This document shows positions 25,201-33,539 of a stretch of DNA of 64,000 nucleotides, piece after piece. A program made the position numbers and the translations under genes. A model generated the notes under the pieces. That model did not search any database. It was not told the DNA's origin and was given only the letters and a program-made list of their open reading frames with translations. How positions within the stretch are numbered: position 1 is the first letter of the stretch; every line of letters begins with the position of its first letter. Origin of the DNA: Anadara kagoshimensis (taxonomy: Eukaryota > Mollusca > Bivalvia > Arcoida > Arcidae); contig CM037862.1 in the NCBI GenBank assembly GCA_021292105.1, positions 4,286,501 to 4,350,500 on the forward strand, given 5' to 3'.

Positions 25201-26302
25201 ATACAGTGAGGTTGTGTCTTTAAAGATATGTGTAATTTAGACTTTGTCTTGGATCATAATAATCTCAAGTGTTTCTGAGCACACTGATAAAATTAATAGC
25301 ATCACTATAGTTTTTTTATAATGACTTGTAATCTTAAGGTTACTGGTAAGTGTTATGATATATTTCATAGTAGTCTTTGTTTGTACCTTAAATGCAATTG
25401 ACATTAATTTATTTCAGATGGACAACTCAGAATGACCTCCGCTTTCCCAGATGCCATACAGACTTGGTCACTGTAAATGGTCAGATGTTTATATGTGGTG
25501 GTTTGACCAGAAAGAAGGAAAAGGACAGTGTTTTGTCAAGCGTATCCAGTCTGGACATATATAAGAGGCGCTCAGATACCTGGGAATTTCATACCGATAT
25601 GGTTGTACCTAGACACAGCCCTGGAATCACAATTATAGGTAAAAAATCTAAACACCTTTATGCAGATGTAAATCTAATTATACATGTTCTGAGGTCTGGA
25701 TACTGAACAACTTTATACAAAAACCAATAGAGTGATGACAAAAAATGGCTAGACTATAGAAAGATCTTCACTATAATTGCCATAGAACAGCGTACCTGAT
25801 TCTAACTTGAGCTCCACATAGCTGTGGGTTATATATCCCTGGCATCTCCTTTCTCATACAAAATTTCCATTATACATGTATGTGGTATCAATGTAATAAT
25901 ATCATATACAAGTTCTGAAAAGTTATCCAGGTCTGCACATCTAAATATGACTAACTTAAATTGCATTTAAAGTCCTTATACTCAAGATACTGGAAAGTTT
26001 TATTAAAATCTTTCAAAAGCTATAGCATTATTTGTCCGTATATTCTGGTGTAAAAATTATCTGTAATTTCTTTTCTTTTTCTTTCTCTTTTTGTTGGTCA
26101 CATTTAGAGGATCTTTAAATTGTTTCTGTTTTCAGACAACAGAATATATATTGTTGGTGGAATGTCAACAGTGATGGATAGTGCGTTAACATCCATAGAG
26201 TGCTTCGATGTAGCCAGAAACAGATGGATAAATGATGTGAAAGAGCTTCCATACCAAGCCAAATGGCTCTGCAGTGTGGCAGTGCCTGAAAGAAGAAGAT
26301 AA
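8065..26302 (+). CDS. BTB-BACK-Kelch (Kelch-like) protein, 10 coding exons, 894 aa
   Basis: Ten exons join in frame with GT-AG borders: 8065-8274, 20229-20577, 21263-22211, 22647-22755, 23092-23275, 23570-23689, 24283-24454, 24763-24966, 25418-25638 and 26136-26302. They total 2685 nt, ending in TAA. Residues 1-185 are a disordered, acidic then Ser/Pro/Lys-rich extension. A BTB domain lies at about 268-380 (KLTDVVVRIG, GHRVIMASYS), BACK at about 385-490, a Ser/Pro/Arg linker at about 540-610, then about five Kelch blades marked by IYMTGG, IYVVGG, MFVAGG, MFICGG and IYIVGG. Family members usually act as substrate adaptors for cullin-3 ubiquitin ligases, with BTB binding CUL3 and Kelch binding the substrate; that role is inferred here. 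Typical KLHL proteins are near 600 aa, so this one is long. The start is the first ATG of exon 1, just below a CRE/NRF1 promoter. Orthology to a named KLHL is not clear. Confidence 0.9.
8300..8975. repeat. Left subterminal repeats of the CACTA element
   Basis: About 20 occurrences of CGGAA or its complement TTCCG in under 700 bp, often as CGGAAAC or paired as TTCCG...CGGAA. In plant CACTA elements, subterminal repeats bind the element's own regulatory protein; the same role is inferred here. Confidence 0.75.
9502..9840 (+). mobile_element. tRNA-headed SINE, copy 1 (inside the CACTA element)
   Basis: The head has A-box GGTAGCTCAGTTAGTAGAG and B-box GTTCGATCTCC. A central block follows with TTCTTTCGGATGGGAACTTA, GAGGTCCCGTGT and CTAAAGAACC, and the tail is CTTGACTGGGATGTTAAAC. 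The central block resembles the conserved domain of MetaSINEs as I remember it. Three relatives lie elsewhere in the window. There is no intact tRNA cloverleaf, so it is not a tRNA gene. Confidence 0.75.
10098..10964 (-). CDS. CACTA-type transposase, C-terminal fragment (288 aa)
   Basis: An open stretch beginning MHMHCHLKQSLLDFG and continuing VYGFWLFSFERYNG. This has the shape of the segment downstream of the catalytic core in CACTA transposases (the DUF4218-like 'MHL.HL...GPV...W...ERY.G' pattern). An in-frame stop lies a few codons upstream, but an AG acceptor just before the HMHCHL codons suggests this is a 3' exon. Upstream on this strand (10985-12430) the DNA is AT-rich with no detectable coding exon, so the DDE part seems lost or decayed. 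Family assignment combines this motif with the element's ends. Confidence 0.65.
   Translation of the reverse strand: MHMHCHLKQSLLDFGSVYGFWLFSFERYNGILSGLPSNKRSLEIQFIRKFLQFSFVYELRNRDFADCRDFFDALIHQQKDSITDCVNLAELLTASIESADKIAPSVWSNLGLCCFKQESYELYKLNEGEKLKLAEMYSFLYGKHIDNSLLASFCKKFQSVYINRELYGSLASPKLANYSMILATWADGNTKTGDTRPSKVKFYLKHTLETEEGLYIDHMIAYFEWFKYTTCTLNYKSPISVWQTKCQNDGPVSYLPIQRINRKFSWKVEKKGSESYLIVCPSVKHDYL
12517..12672 (+). CDS. CACTA second gene, exon A
   Basis: 52 codons from the first ATG, rich in Glu/Lys. Donor is TTAGG|GTAATA, phase 0. An in-frame TAA lies just inside the intron. Confidence 0.5.
12517..14034 (+). CDS. Second gene of the CACTA element: small basic nuclear-like protein
   Basis: Exon A 12517-12672 (52 codons, MAENSDTSTEKSVLDKIMEE..., a short coiled coil then PKRPKK) joins in frame to exon B 13699-14034 (KLKRRQSALENL... 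to SWALSRKYKQ, TAA). A possible middle exon 13267-13345 (79 nt, clean TTTTCAG acceptor and GTAAGT donor) reads well only in a frame one base off, so it is either skipped or marks decay. The final part has EFMSPVKSDDESGG followed by a basic stretch and PSWAL. From memory this is like small proteins that recur in invertebrate genomes, possibly as transposon partners. A DNA-binding accessory role is inferred only. Confidence 0.55.
12737..12790. repeat. GA then GT microsatellite
   Basis: GA units followed by GT units and a short GA tail, inside the first intron of the CACTA second gene. Confidence 0.95.
13030..13058. repeat. CT microsatellite
   Basis: About 14 CT units within the CACTA element. 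Confidence 0.95.
13541..13577. repeat. GT microsatellite
   Basis: About 18 GT units, upstream of exon B of the CACTA second gene. Confidence 0.95.
13699..14034 (+). CDS. CACTA second gene, exon B with stop
   Basis: Acceptor GTATTTTCAG. 111 codons plus TAA: a basic N-terminal part, EFMSP plus an acidic patch, a basic helix LLTRRKEKLDQ, then a Ser/Pro tail. Confidence 0.55.
   Translation, partial: KLKRRQSALENLDATDKEKEEIKLALKPEFMSPVKSDDESGGRKRIRIPFKWESSLLTRRKEKLDQAYEARLSPSARRQLAIVEDARDNSTTDSPPPKETPSWALSRKYKQ
14062..14521 (+). repeat. Tandem GA arrays with a conserved spacer, 3' of the CACTA second gene
   Basis: Six GA tracts separated by five near-identical spacers of about 45 bp that contain GTATATTAAAC and AATGTCATATATTG. 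The repeat unit is about 70-85 bp. It lies just past the stop codon and so may be in the 3' UTR. Confidence 0.85.
14880..15657. repeat. Right subterminal repeats of the CACTA element
   Basis: A matching cluster of GGAAAC, GTAAAC and TTCCG words, densest between 15090 and 15640. It mirrors the left end in composition but not base for base. ORFs crossing it are by-products of the repeats. Confidence 0.75.
16050..17195. repeat. 35-bp AT-rich minisatellite in Kelch-like intron 1, ~30 copies
   Basis: The unit is near CATATTTCAGTTGTCATGTG CTAACTTTGGAATAG. It is well diverged, with occasional longer units. Each unit holds TTTCAG, a potential 3' splice acceptor, and the tract lies in sense orientation within the intron. 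Confidence 0.9.
17190..18560 (+). mobile_element. Dead LINE fragment, reverse transcriptase C-terminal half (jockey/CR1-like)
   Basis: Frame-broken stretches read VPVTS, VPKGTILGPILFLVY, INDLPEHLKHNKVLLFADD (17270-17380), YLGISL near 17600, and NISANG..RSLGFLNRNLK near 17650-17700. A downstream region matches the usual 'QLQWP.L..R...L.MFYKI.H.LV' tail. The 'GQLQWPILA' segment recurs degraded near 18115-18140, suggesting an internal duplication. It lies in intron 1 of the Kelch-like gene, in sense orientation, with no intact ORF. Confidence 0.7.
19027..19085. repeat. CT microsatellite
   Basis: About 28 CT units with one interruption, in Kelch-like intron 1. Confidence 0.95.
19345..19480 (+). 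repeat. Dispersed repeat D, 3' half, diverged copy in Kelch-like intron 1
   Basis: CATCTCTTGTTTAGGTAGCT, ACACCTTGCCATGTGGGTAA, then TAGGAACATGGAACTATTGG, ATGCCAAATATATCCAGGGT. One copy of the 42-bp unit. Confidence 0.6.
19503..19668. repeat. 'AAAGACCACCTG' interspersed repeat, copy 1
   Basis: ACAGTCAACCCTGCCTTAAA, GGCCACCTGCTTATAAAGAC at the left and CTTGGGTGACCTTTATAGAC at the right form a near-palindromic unit that I know from molluscan genomes. Confidence 0.55.
20126..20219. repeat. TTTA tetranucleotide microsatellite
   Basis: About 23 units ending nine bases before the exon 2 acceptor. It acts as the polypyrimidine side of that splice site. Confidence 0.97.
20229..20577 (+). CDS. Kelch-like gene, coding exon 2 (Ser/Pro/Lys-rich)
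   Basis: Acceptor follows a long TTTA microsatellite and ends CTGTAG. Encodes residues 71-186, including SPITSPIQTPVRDSG and a run of SPK-type repeats (KSPKSSPKQSPKQP). Donor is GAAG|GTATGA, phase 1, and a GA array starts 11 nt after it. If exon 1 is not used, the in-frame ATG at 20250 would be the next start. Confidence 0.85.
20589..20627. repeat. GA microsatellite at the exon 2 donor
   Basis: About 19 GA units starting 11 nt into intron 2. Confidence 0.97.
20834..21183. repeat. 178-bp direct tandem duplication in Kelch-like intron 2
   Basis: ACCTGCTTGGTCAAATTAAA begins at 20834 and again at 21012. The sequence that follows matches almost base for base up to CAATGTT. It lies between exons 2 and 3. 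Confidence 0.93.
21263..22211 (+). CDS. Kelch-like gene, coding exon 3 (BTB and BACK)
   Basis: A 949-nt exon encoding about residues 187-503: a pre-BTB helix-rich segment, the entire BTB/POZ domain and most of BACK. Acceptor is TTTCACAG and donor is ACTG|GTAAAT, phase 2. A CT array begins five bases after the donor dinucleotide. Confidence 0.93.
22216..22262. repeat. CT microsatellite at the exon 3 donor
   Basis: CT units begin within five bases of the exon 3 GT donor and end as CTAACTCTCTAACTCT. Confidence 0.97.
22647..22755 (+). CDS. Kelch-like gene, coding exon 4
   Basis: Acceptor is TTTTTCAG and donor is TTTAT|GTGAGT. It encodes the end of BACK and the following stretch (SAWKLRIDEPMN...). 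Phases 2 in and 0 out fit both neighbours. Confidence 0.88.
23092..23275 (+). CDS. Kelch-like gene, coding exon 5 (Ser/Pro/Arg linker)
   Basis: Encodes a low-complexity linker between BACK and the Kelch blades. It has repeated SPRSQKS and SPKSP motifs that look like proline-directed kinase sites. Donor is GGGG|GTAAGT, phase 1. The exon is symmetric neither with nor against its neighbours (phase 0 in, 1 out), so skipping it would shift the frame. Confidence 0.88.
23570..23689 (+). CDS. Kelch-like gene, coding exon 6 (first Kelch blade)
   Basis: Acceptor TTATCATAG follows an ATT microsatellite. Encodes the first blade up to GKIYMTG, with the second G of the Kelch GG pair on the next exon. It is 120 nt and symmetric in phase 1, so it could be skipped without a frameshift. 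Confidence 0.88.
24160..24250 (-). repeat. Dispersed repeat D, copy in Kelch-like intron 6
   Basis: GTTCACCTGGTTTTAACCTA, ATTTGCCAATTTCAGAGTTT, TTACTTCATTTTGGGATCGT, GATTTAGATATGGATTGGTA on + is the complement of the minisatellite-unit order. Diverged. Confidence 0.6.
24283..24454 (+). CDS. Kelch-like gene, coding exon 7 (Kelch blade)
   Basis: Acceptor TTTTTACAG, donor AGAA|GTAAGT, phase 2. Encodes the end of blade 1 and blade 2, with AFVMDLRTREW and IYVVGG. Confidence 0.9.
24763..24966 (+). CDS. Kelch-like gene, coding exon 8 (Kelch blade)
   Basis: Acceptor TTTTATAG, donor ATGC|GTAAGG, phase 2 in and out. Encodes VECYNPTTDKW, the MFVAGG blade and VESFDPRKN. Confidence 0.9.
25418..25638 (+). 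CDS. Kelch-like gene, coding exon 9 (Kelch blade)
   Basis: Acceptor TATTTCAG, donor TATAG|GTAAAA, phase 1. Encodes the MFICGG blade with an extended basic loop (TRKKEKDSV), then SLDIYKRRSDTW. Confidence 0.9.
26136..26302 (+). CDS. Kelch-like gene, coding exon 10 (last Kelch blade, stop)
   Basis: Acceptor GTTTTCAG. Encodes the IYIVGG blade, the closing IECFDVARNRW strand and a basic tail ERRR before TAA. The 3' UTR starts in A-rich DNA with AATAAA-type hexamers near 26425. Confidence 0.9.
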
Positions 26303-26599
26303 TGTGTTTAGTGACCCAGTGATGCTATGTTATCTTAAAACATAAGCATCTGAACATTGTTATAAATCTGCAGCTAAAAAAATAATTAAAAAAAATATAA
26401 AATAAGTAAAAGTAAAAAAATTATAAAATAATAAATAAAAGTAAAAAAAAGTTTTTAAATTTGATTGACATTATAAGTATTGCTATATTGATATTATTGT
26501 ATAATGTATATGTATATAGAATTTTATGGACATGATAAAAAGAGCCAAATTTCCATGAGAGTTGAATGTGGAACATGGAATTTAGGATGCACCACACTT

Positions 26600-26994
26600 G
26601 TTGAACAGTAAAGTAATTATTTAAGTGGTGATATTATTTTTTAAATGGTGATAATGTGGTGATAGTATTGTATGTTAAAGAGGCAATAGCATTTTAAGTG
26701 GTATATTGATATATTAGACACATAAGTACAAAAAAAAAAAAAGCAGGGATGATAGGATGATAGTTTATGGAAATGAGGGAAAGTGCCTTTGAATGTTTTA
26801 GGGTATATCAAACTTGTTGAATAGTAAAGTGGCGATGGTATTGTAAATTAAAGTTGTGTAATAGATATAGTATTGTATATTATGTTGGTGATATTATTAA
26901 TTTTTTTAAATGGTGATAATGTGGTGATAGTATTGTATGTTAAAGAGGCAATAGTATGATATTTTTAAGTGGTTTATTGATTTTTGATAAGTGC

Positions 26995-27026
<32 letters not shown>

Positions 27027-27850
27027 ATATTTAAAAAATAAAAAAAAATATGGTGATGATTGCACCCTATGTGCAGTTTGTGGCAATGATGGAAACTGCC
27101 TAGTTATTGTATATTGTGGCAGTATTGTAAATTGTATATTATAGTGGTGATAGTAATTATATGTTTTTATGGATATCTTTTTAGGATATGGTGATGATGG
27201 TATCTTATATTGCAGTTTATGGACACAATGAAATGTGTCATGTGTGTTGATTGTGGAAATATCAGTTTCAAAATGTACCAAACTTGTTAAATAGTGAAGT
27301 GGTGATAGTATTGTATGGTACAGTGGAGATAGTGTTTTTTTTTAAATGGTGATAAATGTGGTGATAGTATTGTATGTTAAAGTGGTGATATTATTTTTTT
27401 AATGGTGATAATGTGGTTATAGTATTGTATGTTGGAGAGGCAATAGTATTACATTTTTCAGTGGTATATTGATATATTGAATACATATGTGCAAATAAAA
27501 AAATAATAAAAAAATACAAAAAATATTAAAAAAAAAAAAAAAAAATATGGTGATGATAGTAAGTATCCTATGTGCAGTTTATGGAAATGATGATACAGTG
27601 TTTCAAAATGTTCCAAACTTGTTGAATAGTGAAGTGGTGATAGTATTGTATGTTAAAGTGGTGATATTATAGTTTTTAAATGGTGATAAATGTGGTGATA
27701 CTATATTTTTAAGTGGTGATAGTATTGTATGTTAAAGTGGTGATATTATAGTTTTTAAATGGTGATAAATGTGGTGATACTATATTTTTAAGTGGTGACA
27801 GTATCATGTTTTAAAGTGATGTTTGTATTGTAAGTTGAAGTTTATGAACA
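26600..27850. repeat. Irregular GGTGATA-rich repeats 3' of the Kelch-like gene
   Basis: Repeated phrases GTGGTGATAGTATTGTATGT TAAAG and TAAATGGTGATAATGTGG recur at several scales, with A-rich runs (26998-27020 and 27520-27545) between. A 60-bp block at 27632-27710 is repeated directly at 27712-27790. May fall in the 3' UTR or just beyond. Confidence 0.85.
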
Positions 27851-28158
27851 CACAAGTGCCAAAAAATCGAATTTTCAGGAAACGGTTATGATAGTATTTA
27901 TTGAATTTTATGGGCATAAAAAGTGCTAAAATATTGAATATCCTTGAATATTGGAATTTATTGATACGGGTATAAAGTTTTTAAATTGTTGTATATTAAA
28001 ATTTATTTATTGTTAATTGTTAATAAATTAGCAAATGTTAAATGAATGCATTACTTATTATTTTCAAACAGTTCTGAAAGGAATGAATGATCGAAAAAAT
28101 GTTAGAGTTATTCCTCTTGAATCAATAAAATGTCATAAGGAGTATGTTACCAGGCCCC

Positions 28159-28404
28159 GGTTTCACAATCATTCCTAAGCTAAGATTTTCCTTAACTTAA
28201 ATTTAGCTAATTTTTGTAATCTATGTTTGGAACTGCTGATGAATATTTTTGTCAAAGCTAAATGCAAATGTTTAATCTAGAAGTAATCTTAAAAATGACA
28301 CTTTAAATTCCTGAACATCTTGAAAATAAACAAAATTAGAAAGACTTGAAATTTTGCTGGATTTAAGTTAAGGAAAATCTTAGCTAACGAATGATTGTGA
28401 AACC
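28159..28404. mobile_element. MITE with ~45-bp inverted ends (GGTTTCACAATCATT)
   Basis: The left arm GGTTTCACAATCATT...CTAAGATTTTCCTTAAC and the right arm GTTAAGGAAAATCTTAG...AATGATTGTGAAACC are inverted repeats about 45 bp long. A further end fragment lies at 28446-28493 and a diverged relative at 33540-33785. No ORF. Confidence 0.65.
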
Positions 28405-28869
28405 GTCAATTCCTAGGTATCTTAAAAATTAAGAAAATTATTAAAGTATTTTTGCCAGATTTAAGTTAAGGAATAATTGCGAAAACGGAACCAGCTCACA
28501 TATATGTCCTACTTGTGCGAACCTTTGGCTTTGTTAGGCTTAAGGATGACGTTGGCCGTTGGGGGATGTCTAATATAAGTGATATAGTGATTAAATTTTT
28601 TGTTCCACGACTTTCCCAGTTGGACACGTACGCGTGTAGTCGGTATAATACGAATCGCATGATTTTATACATTAAGACGCATGCAGGAACCACTGCAAAG
28701 TACTAGCATGCGGTATATATATATATATATATACTCCCCTACAACAAAGGTCCTTTTAATAGCAGAAGTTATATTAAATAAATCAGTTGCTGTTAACATA
28801 TCAAAACAAACATTGGTCCATGTACAATCCAAAAAAGCAAAGAAAAAAACTCCGAAAACTGTCAAATGT

Positions 28870-28992
28870 AGTAAAACACGTGAGCATCCACCAGGAAAGT
28901 GAGGCCGGGTGCTTCAGAATGCTTAGCTAACTAAATCAAAATTGAAAATAAAAGGAACATGGAGCTTTGGGACGTCAGGAATATTTTTGATA
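28870..28992 (+). repeat. Dispersed repeat D, 3' half, single copy
   Basis: CCACCAGGAAAGTGAGGCCG, GGTGCTTCAGAATGCTTAGC, then AATAAAAGGAACATGGAGCT, TTGGGACGTCAGGAATA. This has one unamplified copy of the 42-bp unit in its natural setting. Confidence 0.65.
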
Positions 28993-29280
28993 CAGAGACA
29001 ACATTCTTAAAAATATTGCGATGACGGCCATGAAACTTTCTGGGGGCTTTGATAAGCCTAAAATTGCAACATCCCGGAGTCGACAATTTATTTGTAGGTA
29101 TAAAGTTTCCGCAGTTAGAACAAGCTCTACCACTGAAAAACAAGTGCACCATAAGCAGGTATATACGACAATGACATACTACAACTATATGCTGCCCTGC
29201 CATCTTAGATTCGGTCGTATCGCTTTTTCGTCTCCGGCATTGTGCATTACCTGTTGTCCTTACATCTTTGCTTTATCGCA

Positions 29281-29975
29281 TTTTAGCTCACCTGGCTGTG
29301 GCCATGTGGGCATTTTTTTCATGACTTGGCGCCCGTCGTCCGTCCTCTTGTCTGTAAATTTTTTCAAAATATCTTCTCCGAAACCGCTTAACGGATTTGC
29401 TTAAAACTTGGAAGTAATGATCTATGACATTTTATCTAAAAGGATTTCTCTCAAAATTCAGATTCTGCTTAATTTTCCATAACTATTTATCAAAAGTGAA
29501 CAAGACAGGTGATTGAAAGGTGAAATTGATATGCCGAGATGAATGCCGATGGCGATTTTTTTTCAAAGCAACCATTTTCAATACGGCAGCCATTTTTCCG
29601 CCAAATTTTAAAGTTGCTCGGATTTCAACGAAATTTTACATGGAAAACGTCGAATGCTGAGTTGCATGGTGCTGACCATTTTTAGAGCATCCATTTTAAA
29701 GATAGCCGCCCATTTCCCACCAAATTTTGAAGATTTTTGGCTTACATGAATAACATGGTATGCTGAGTTGAGTGCCGGTGACGCAAATGGCGACCGTTTC
29801 CCTTCGATATTTTAAAAGTTGCTCCGATTTCAACCGTAAATTTGGTTTTTGTACACATGGGAATGTACCGAGTTAACTACTAACGACAAAATGTTCCGAG
29901 TGAAGGCGGTCGTCTTCCTGCCCATCGTGCGTTAGGTGCTAGATGAGCGATTCGGTTTCCTCGGAGGCTCTTGTT
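29281..29975 (+). mobile_element. Long bivalve interspersed repeat (TTTTAGCTCACCTGG ... AGGCTCTTGTT)
   Basis: It begins TTTTAGCTCACCTGG, then CGCCCGTCGTCCGTCCTCTTG, ...CTTCTCCGAAACCGC and TTGCTTAAAACTTGGAA. It ends AGGTGCTAGATGAGCGATTC then GGAGGCTCTTGTT. I recognise this start, middle and end from a very abundant repeat of bivalve genomes. The middle has diverged tandem blocks of 'GCCATTTT..CCGCCAAATTTT'. No coding capacity. Confidence 0.65.
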
Positions 29976-30934
29976 GCTCTGCCTCCTTGATTCATAGACA
30001 ACAAGTTTAATGCGATAGACTAAATGAAAAAGGCAAAACCAAAATGCGAAGATGCAAAAGCGATTAGCCGAAAGAGCGATAATTTTAAATTCATATCTCT
30101 CGTATCCACGTTTTCGCGTGATTTCTTCGCCGTCACGTTTAAGGCAAGGGAAACAAGCCTAACAAACCGTCATATTTACTTAGTTCTCGATCTGTACGTA
30201 AAACATGCATGGCCCATAAATCAATATTATCAATCATGTACGTGCAAATATACTACTTAAGGGGCATGGTTTATATTTAAATTTCATAATCGACCTATGT
30301 TGATATACTTCAAAGAAGCACTAGACATTGAATGATTTAAGTAACCTGGTATGTTTAAGAGACAAAATCCACCTGTATTTTACACAATACTTGGTCTCTA
30401 CATGACATTTAAAACCGAATCACGCAATATTAACTTGTAGTAAGTAGGTCCTCGTTCATTATTTACGTATTTTAGTATTATTACGGTATTGACAAATAAA
30501 GCAAAATAATACACTTGAATGACGTGGGCAGGCAGGATGACATGCAGAGTATCAATACAATACAGTCCCTTAATTTTCATTAATTAATCATCTATATATA
30601 ATAACTGGTAAATAAAAACCCGTATATGCATTAAAGTTATACATAAAAGACGCATCGCGAATCTATTCAACTGTAGATATTAAGAATTGTACATACAATA
30701 CCGTTATGTTAATTGTATACATTTAACAATAGCAGAATTATGAATAGAGCCGGTTTTGTAATGGGAGAAGTAAGAAATAAGAAGGATCAATTTACATTTG
30801 ATCTACAGTTGAGGACCTCGGGGGCACGACTGGTACAGGAGCTAGCGCCAAATATTAATAAATAGGTCTCAATAAACATTAATATAAATTATAATCAAAA
30901 TGTTTACATATATCCGACATTTTGATAAGATAAA

Positions 30935-32044
30935 ATGGCTAGTTTTGATCGGAAAATTATCTCTAGCAAAGAAAGTTTTGAGAAGCACCCCGGTGTTACT
31001 ATTCAAGAGACGGTTAATAATCGTATAAGGTATAAATTGAATAGTACGGTATATACACCGCATAAGTGTTGTTATAAACGTCGACCAAATAGATTTGGTA
31101 AAGTATACCCGGGTATAATTCAACAAGGAAATGTTCTTATTGGAAATGAATACAGGAGACCTTTATCAGAGGATACTAAGGTCAAGAACCTGCTGGTCAT
31201 GATAAGGAAAAGGGAAAGGGGTTTAGAACATAGACTGGTATCAGAAAAAACCATGCTTACAGAGACTAGTTCCACAGTCTCGGACTATAATACCATCCAA
31301 CCGAGACAACAGATAAACTTTGGTTTTGAACAACTTGGAGATACAAGAGTGTTTAAACGGACAAGGAATATGTATCGTGGTCGGCCATCTCTAACACGAT
31401 GGCCGTCCGGATTCGAGTTAAATGGAGAAAAGCTAGTTCGACAAACCGAGAAAGATAAAAATGAGAAAGAGAAAGTGGAGGAACCAACTCAAAAGAATGA
31501 CGAGACTACCAGTGTTCTGTCACATGTAACTAACAAGTCTGTGTCAGTGTCAGTAAACAGTCGTCTGCCTCCATTACCATCCCCGCGATCTGAATACAAG
31601 GGCATTCCATCACCTGCGTTTTATTCAGATTTTGGTTTGAAAAATATACGAACTGATGCTTTTTCAGGATATCAAAGGCCAAAGAAAAGAAACAGTAAAG
31701 TAAGCGAGGAAGTTAAAAGGAAAATTGAACAAAATGCTGAACGACATATTTACGCCTGTCAAGTGCTAAGTAATGGACATAGGGGGAGCCGAGCTGTTCA
31801 GAGTGTTATGGCTTTGAGAGACAATGTTTGCCCTCAGAGGAGCTATGTTAGATCAGCTATGGACGAAGCTCCCATACATAAAGTTACAAGACATAATACA
31901 TTTTTAGACGGAACAAAGAAATCTTCATATGCTTTAGTGATAAAAACGCGTGTTTCAGAGAGCGAACAGCGGAAGAAAAAGAAAGCGGACCCGTTGCCAG
32001 AAATAAGTGGACATACTTTAATATTGGGGATAGTGGATAAATGA
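30935..32044 (+). CDS. Intronless hypothetical protein, 369 aa
   Basis: One uninterrupted ORF from ATG (context AAAATGGCT) to TGA. I do not recognise a family. The protein is strongly basic and mostly without predicted order: an N-terminal third with IQETVNNRIRYKLNS and many Lys/Arg, a charged Lys/Glu run near residues 168-190, a Pro-rich LPPLPSPRSEYKGIPSP near 209, a basic helix VSEEVKRKIEQNAERHIYAC near 265-285, and a C-terminal EQRKKKKADPLPE. There is no signal peptide or membrane segment. An open frame this long in such AT-rich DNA is unlikely by chance. An AATAAA hexamer lies at 32764. The next gene-like features are kilobases away. Confidence 0.75.
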   Translation: MASFDRKIISSKESFEKHPGVTIQETVNNRIRYKLNSTVYTPHKCCYKRRPNRFGKVYPGIIQQGNVLIGNEYRRPLSEDTKVKNLLVMIRKRERGLEHRLVSEKTMLTETSSTVSDYNTIQPRQQINFGFEQLGDTRVFKRTRNMYRGRPSLTRWPSGFELNGEKLVRQTEKDKNEKEKVEEPTQKNDETTSVLSHVTNKSVSVSVNSRLPPLPSPRSEYKGIPSPAFYSDFGLKNIRTDAFSGYQRPKKRNSKVSEEVKRKIEQNAERHIYACQVLSNGHRGSRAVQSVMALRDNVCPQRSYVRSAMDEAPIHKVTRHNTFLDGTKKSSYALVIKTRVSESEQRKKKKADPLPEISGHTLILGIVDK

Positions 32045-33120
32045 TTAATCTGATAATGGGATTCTAACTGGAGTTAATCACAATAGGATAACTGATCATG
32101 GCAACACAGTCATCTATAATACTATACTAAACAATGAATATCAAACACAGATCCAATACTAACAGCGATAGTAAAATCAAAAGTGTTCAACTTATGTATA
32201 CTTAGGACCTTCCTAATCTGTAAACGTTTCAATTAGTGAGTTTGTTATCACTGGAAGCAATGATTACAAGAGGATGAAATGGTTTACGATATTGGTTAAA
32301 CTGGAACAGAAGACAAACGCTACACATATTTGATTTTCAAACAAACTTTACACAAGTTTCGCCTATTTCGCATGTTTTGTTCCCTAACAACGCCACAACT
32401 TTGACTCGTGTCATAAATTGGAAGTGAATCTTTTCATCAAGAGGATAAAATGTTTTGGATTACATAGATTACCAGTAGATAACATCATAATTTTGCTTTT
32501 TACATTGAGAAACGGTTTTATTCGAACAGAGTACAACCTCAGTCGGTTTCATATAATAAAAAACAATGGGTATAAAAAAGGTAAAATGTTTTATAAAATA
32601 TTGAATGAGAAAAAACAGGTAAACTAGATTTATGGTTATAAGCATTGATGTTATCGTTAAAGAAAAACATGGGATGAATTTATCGAAGCATTGCTCTTTA
32701 CTTATATGTATTTTATTTGTTGTGTTACAACAAAATATTTGATCCCCACTAATTCTTATATGAAATAAAAATATGAATATTTCATATTTATTAAGTCTTA
32801 TTGTAACACACGTTTCTTAGCGGATTATTTTTTGTTAAAGGATTTAGTAGCCGTTAAAATGCTGACAGGTTGTTTAAATTTGGATTTGGAAATAAAATTT
32901 CCCATTTATCAAATTTAATCTACTGTGAAAACCATTTTGACATTTATATCTATCATATTTTTATTTCAACTACGAATTATATTTTATAAACATGTCAATC
33001 ATTAAATTGCAATTCGATGTTTTTATATTGTCATGTGGTGCCCATGTGTTTTCTAAAGTAGTTGAGTACTAGGCTTATAACCAACAGAAAGGGTACATAT
33101 TTATTTACTATTGTGCTGTC
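32045..33120. other. No gene seen (3' flank of the intronless ORF)
   Basis: Contains the AATAAA at 32764 that may end the transcript of the intronless ORF. Otherwise AT-rich with nothing recognised. Confidence 0.5.
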
Positions 33121-33128
33121 ATTATACT

Positions 33129-33211
33129 GTCATATTTTAATTTTTTGAATTTTCTGAATGAAATATACAAAAATTTAATATATGACAATTCAGAAAATTT
33201 AAAATATGACA
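33129..33211. repeat. Small palindrome with TGTCATATTTTAA ends
   Basis: TGTCATATTTTAA...TTTTCTGAAT on the left is mirrored by ATTCAGAAAATTTAAAATAT GACA on the right; the left arm has an extra 8 bases. It could extrude a long hairpin. Confidence 0.6.
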
Positions 33212-33539
33212 ATATCACTAAACTTTGAAACTTTTAAGATAAAAATAAAAAATTGGTACAATGTATATGACTGTCATTCGGTTGTTTATAATCTGTAAAG
33301 TGCTAAGTACATGTACATGTAATAACTCACAGAGATGTATCTTGAAGAAGTTTGCATTATACTGACTAACAGTGAAAATGGAGCAGCTGAAAAACCACTT
33401 TGTCGCGACAATCTTCAGTATATCTACCTCGTATTTTATTTAATAACTTATCTAGTTCTGTTTGATATCATTGAATTTCAATTTGAACTGGACATTATAG
33501 TTAGTCAGGACTTGAGTATCTGGTCCCAGTTTGACATCA

